23,569 bases of DNA from Candidatus Gastranaerophilales bacterium (GTDB lineage: Bacteria; Cyanobacteriota; Vampirovibrionia; Gastranaerophilales; Gastranaerophilaceae): the NCBI GenBank assembly GCA_023662705.1, contig JAMPIM010000029.1:1-23569 (forward strand). Direction: 5' to 3'. The notes beneath the pieces are model-generated. The model made no database searches and was not told the origin of the DNA. It saw only the letters and a list, made by a program, of their open reading frames with translations. Position numbers and translations under genes: made by a program. Position 1 is the first letter of the stretch. Every line of letters starts with the position of its first letter. This document shows positions 21,582-23,569 of the stretch, in pieces.

Positions 21582-21610
21582 AAAAGGTGCGCCAATTGAC
21601 GCACCTTTTT
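21580..21610. terminator. Bidirectional terminator between the 21258 gene and fusA
   Basis: The stem ggtgcg/cgcacc (21586-21591 with 21600-21605) is flanked by six A on the left and five T on the right, so it can work for both strands. On the plus strand it follows the 21258 gene directly; on the minus strand it comes 17 bases after the fusA stop. Confidence 0.8.
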
Positions 21611-21626
21611 ATTATATCTCCAACAA

Positions 21627-23569
21627 TTACTTGTTAGCACCTGATTTTTCGATGATTTCTTTTTCTACGTTAGCAGGAACTTGTTCGTATTTTTGGAATT
21701 CCATAGAGAATGTACCACGACCTTGAGTATTTGATCTCAAGTCAGTTGCATAACCGAACATGTTAGCAAGTGGAACAATAGCTCTAACGATTACGTTACC
21801 TGTGTTTCCTTGAGGTTCTTGACCTTCAACTCTACCACGTCTTCTTGAAATATCACCAATAATTGTACCTGTGAATTCATCAGGAATTTCGATTTCAACC
21901 TTCATCATAGGTTCAAGGATACAAGGTTGTGCTTTTCTTGTACCTTCTTTGATTGCCATAGAACCTGCAATCTTGAACGCCATTTCAGAAGAGTCAACTT
22001 CGTGGTAAGAACCGTCATAAAGTTCAACTTTAACGTCGATCATAGGGAATCCTGCTAAGATACCGCCTTCAAGAGCTTCTTCCATACCTTTTCTTGCAGG
22101 CTCGATGTATTCCTTAGGAATAGCACCACCAACGATTTTGTTTTCGAATACGAAACCTGCATTTTCTTCAGCAGGAGAGATTCTAATTTTAACGTGACCG
22201 TATTGACCTTTACCACCTGATTGACGAGCGAATTTAGAATCTTGATCAGCATTACCGCGGATTGTTTCTCTGTAAGCAACTTGTGGTTTACCGATGTTAG
22301 CTTCTACTTTGAATTCTCTTAACATACGGTCAACAATGATGTCTAAGTGAAGTTCACCCATACCTGAAATAATTGTTTGACCTGTTTCTGTATCAGATTT
22401 AACTCTGAAAGATGGATCTTCTTCAGCAAGTTTTTGAAGAGCAATACCCATTTTATCCTGGTCAGCTTTTGTTTTTGGTTCAATAGCAACAGAGATAACC
22501 GGTTCTGGGAAGCTCATTCTTTCTAAGATAATAGGAGCTTTTTCATCACACAATGTATCACCTGTAGTTGTATCTTTCAAACCAACTGCTGCACAGATGT
22601 CGCCTGCGTAAACTTCTGATTCTTCAAGACGTTGGTCAGCATACATACGAACCAATCTTGAAATACGTTCTTTTTTACCGTTTGTTGAGTTAAGAACATA
22701 AGAACCTGAAGTAATAACACCAGAGTAAACTCTTAAGAATGTTAAACGACCTACGAATGGGTCTGTCATAACCTTGAATGACAAAGCTGAGAATGGTTCA
22801 GAGTCAGAAGAATGTCTTTCAGTTTTAGTACCGTCTTCCAATTCACCTTCAATAGCTTTAACATCAACAGGTGATGGCATATAATCAACAACATTGTTAA
22901 GAAGCAATTGAACACCTTTGTTCTTGAACGCTGTACCGCAGCATACAGGAACGATTTTGTTGTCACAAACTGCTTTTCTTAAACCGGCTTTTAATTCATC
23001 AATAGTGATTGAATCAGGATCTTCGAAGAATTTTTCCATCAAAGCATCATCTTCAGAAGCAATAGCTTCAACCATTGCATCGTGGTATTCTTTTGCTTTT
23101 TCTGCTAATTCAGCAGGAATATCTTCTTCTCTGATATCTGTACCTAAATCGTTAGTGTAGATTTCAGCTTTCATAGTCATCAAGTCAACAAGACCTGTGA
23201 ATTGATCTTCTGCACCGATAGGTAATTGGATAGGAACAGCATTAGCACCTAATCTTGTTTTGATTTGGTCTACTACACGGTAGAAATCAGCACCTGTTCT
23301 GTCCATTTTGTTAACGAATACCATACGAGGAACTTCGTATCTGTTAGCTTGTCTCCAAACTGTTTCTGATTGTGATTGAACACCGCCAACTGCACAGAAT
23401 ACAGCAACAACACCGTCTAATACACGAAGTGAACGCTCTACTTCGATTGTGAAGTCAACGTGACCAGGTGTGTCGATAATGTTGATTTGGTGACCTTTCC
23501 ATTCAGCTGTTACTGCTGCTGATTGGATTGTGATACCACGTTCTTTTTCTTGTTCCATAAAGTCGGTTA
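21627..23569 (-). CDS. fusA: Elongation factor G, N-terminus outside the window
   Basis: About 646 residues are visible; the first part, with the P-loop, lies beyond the right edge. The reading frame continues upstream of the Met at 23558 as T-D-F-M-EQEKERGITI, the normal switch region, so that Met is not the start. G3 DTPGHVDF and G4 NKMD are visible. Domains II to V follow, with the domain IV segments GGKGQYGHVKIRI and GSYHEVDSSEMAFKIAG and the C-terminal RSNTQGRGTFSMEFQKYEQVP. It ends at a bidirectional terminator instead of reading into tuf. Confidence 0.98.
   Translation of the reverse strand, partial: TDFMEQEKERGITIQSAAVTAEWKGHQINIIDTPGHVDFTIEVERSLRVLDGVVAVFCAVGGVQSQSETVWRQANRYEVPRMVFVNKMDRTGADFYRVVDQIKTRLGANAVPIQLPIGAEDQFTGLVDLMTMKAEIYTNDLGTDIREEDIPAELAEKAKEYHDAMVEAIASEDDALMEKFFEDPDSITIDELKAGLRKAVCDNKIVPVCCGTAFKNKGVQLLLNNVVDYMPSPVDVKAIEGELEDGTKTERHSSDSEPFSALSFKVMTDPFVGRLTFLRVYSGVITSGSYVLNSTNGKKERISRLVRMYADQRLEESEVYAGDICAAVGLKDTTTGDTLCDEKAPIILERMSFPEPVISVAIEPKTKADQDKMGIALQKLAEEDPSFRVKSDTETGQTIISGMGELHLDIIVDRMLREFKVEANIGKPQVAYRETIRGNADQDSKFARQSGGKGQYGHVKIRISPAEENAGFVFENKIVGGAIPKEYIEPARKGMEEALEGGILAGFPMIDVKVELYDGSYHEVDSSEMAFKIAGSMAIKEGTRKAQPCILEPMMKVEIEIPDEFTGTIIGDISRRRGRVEGQEPQGNTGNVIVRAIVPLANMFGYATDLRSNTQGRGTFSMEFQKYEQVPANVEKEIIEKSGANK

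Noticed and set aside
22055..22966. Short frames inside fusA on both strands
   Set aside because: fusA is certain in its own frame; these show no start signals or protein-like composition.
1..23569. tRNA or rRNA genes, CRISPR arrays, insertion sequences
   Set aside because: No cloverleaf-like segment, regularly spaced repeats, or transposase-like frame was found on reading both strands. A covariance-model scan would be decisive for small RNAs.

Overview
The window is AT-rich chromosomal DNA (about one third G+C by eye). It most likely comes from a non-photosynthetic relative of the Cyanobacteria (Vampirovibrionia/Melainabacteria, probably a gut Gastranaerophilales-type bacterium). The evidence is the F-type ATP synthase cluster: its order is a, c, b', b, delta, alpha, gamma, with two different b subunits. 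It stops at gamma, so beta and epsilon must lie elsewhere, which is the cyanobacterial arrangement. No photosynthesis gene is visible, and desulfoferrodoxin plus ferritin suggests an anaerobe that meets oxygen. The taxonomic call is an inference from gene order and protein resemblance.

Layout. At 1-1930, a minus-strand gene leaves the window at base 1. Diverging from it is a two-gene plus-strand unit: a 436-residue protein carrying the sequence motifs of a RelA/SpoT (p)ppGpp-synthetase fold split by a long insertion, followed by a small acidic unknown protein. A strong hairpin separates this unit from the convergent ATP synthase operon. From 1931 to 11308 everything runs on the minus strand in a tightly packed, partly overlapping series. 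In transcription order it is a YkgJ-type cysteine-cluster protein, rlmN, a Maf/DUF115 glycosyltransferase-like protein, dtd, then atpB-E-F'-F-H-A, a B-box zinc-finger membrane protein, and atpG. A promoter-like sequence before atpB may give the atp genes their own transcription.

At 11392-12265 is a plus-strand superoxide reductase/ferritin pair with overlapping reading frames. From 12262 to 20599 the minus strand resumes: comM, a small beta-rich protein, a PilZ (c-di-GMP) protein, a small conserved unknown protein, a phosphohexomutase, a secreted small protein with its own promoter and terminator, paraslipin, NfeD, a DUF1858 redox-disulfide protein, an unknown protein and tuf. A 50-codon plus-strand ORF sits at 18688.

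At 20600-21626 the usual fusA-tuf linkage of the str operon is interrupted by about 1 kb. This stretch holds the tuf promoter, an orphan plus-strand terminator, a degenerate coding remnant resembling the C-terminus of FISUMP/DUF1566-type domains, an XRE repressor gene, and a divergent small gene behind a near-consensus promoter. fusA follows and runs off the right edge.

The most interesting points are the RelA/SpoT-like protein with its small neighbour, the zinc-finger membrane protein inside the ATP synthase operon, and the accessory island between fusA and tuf.
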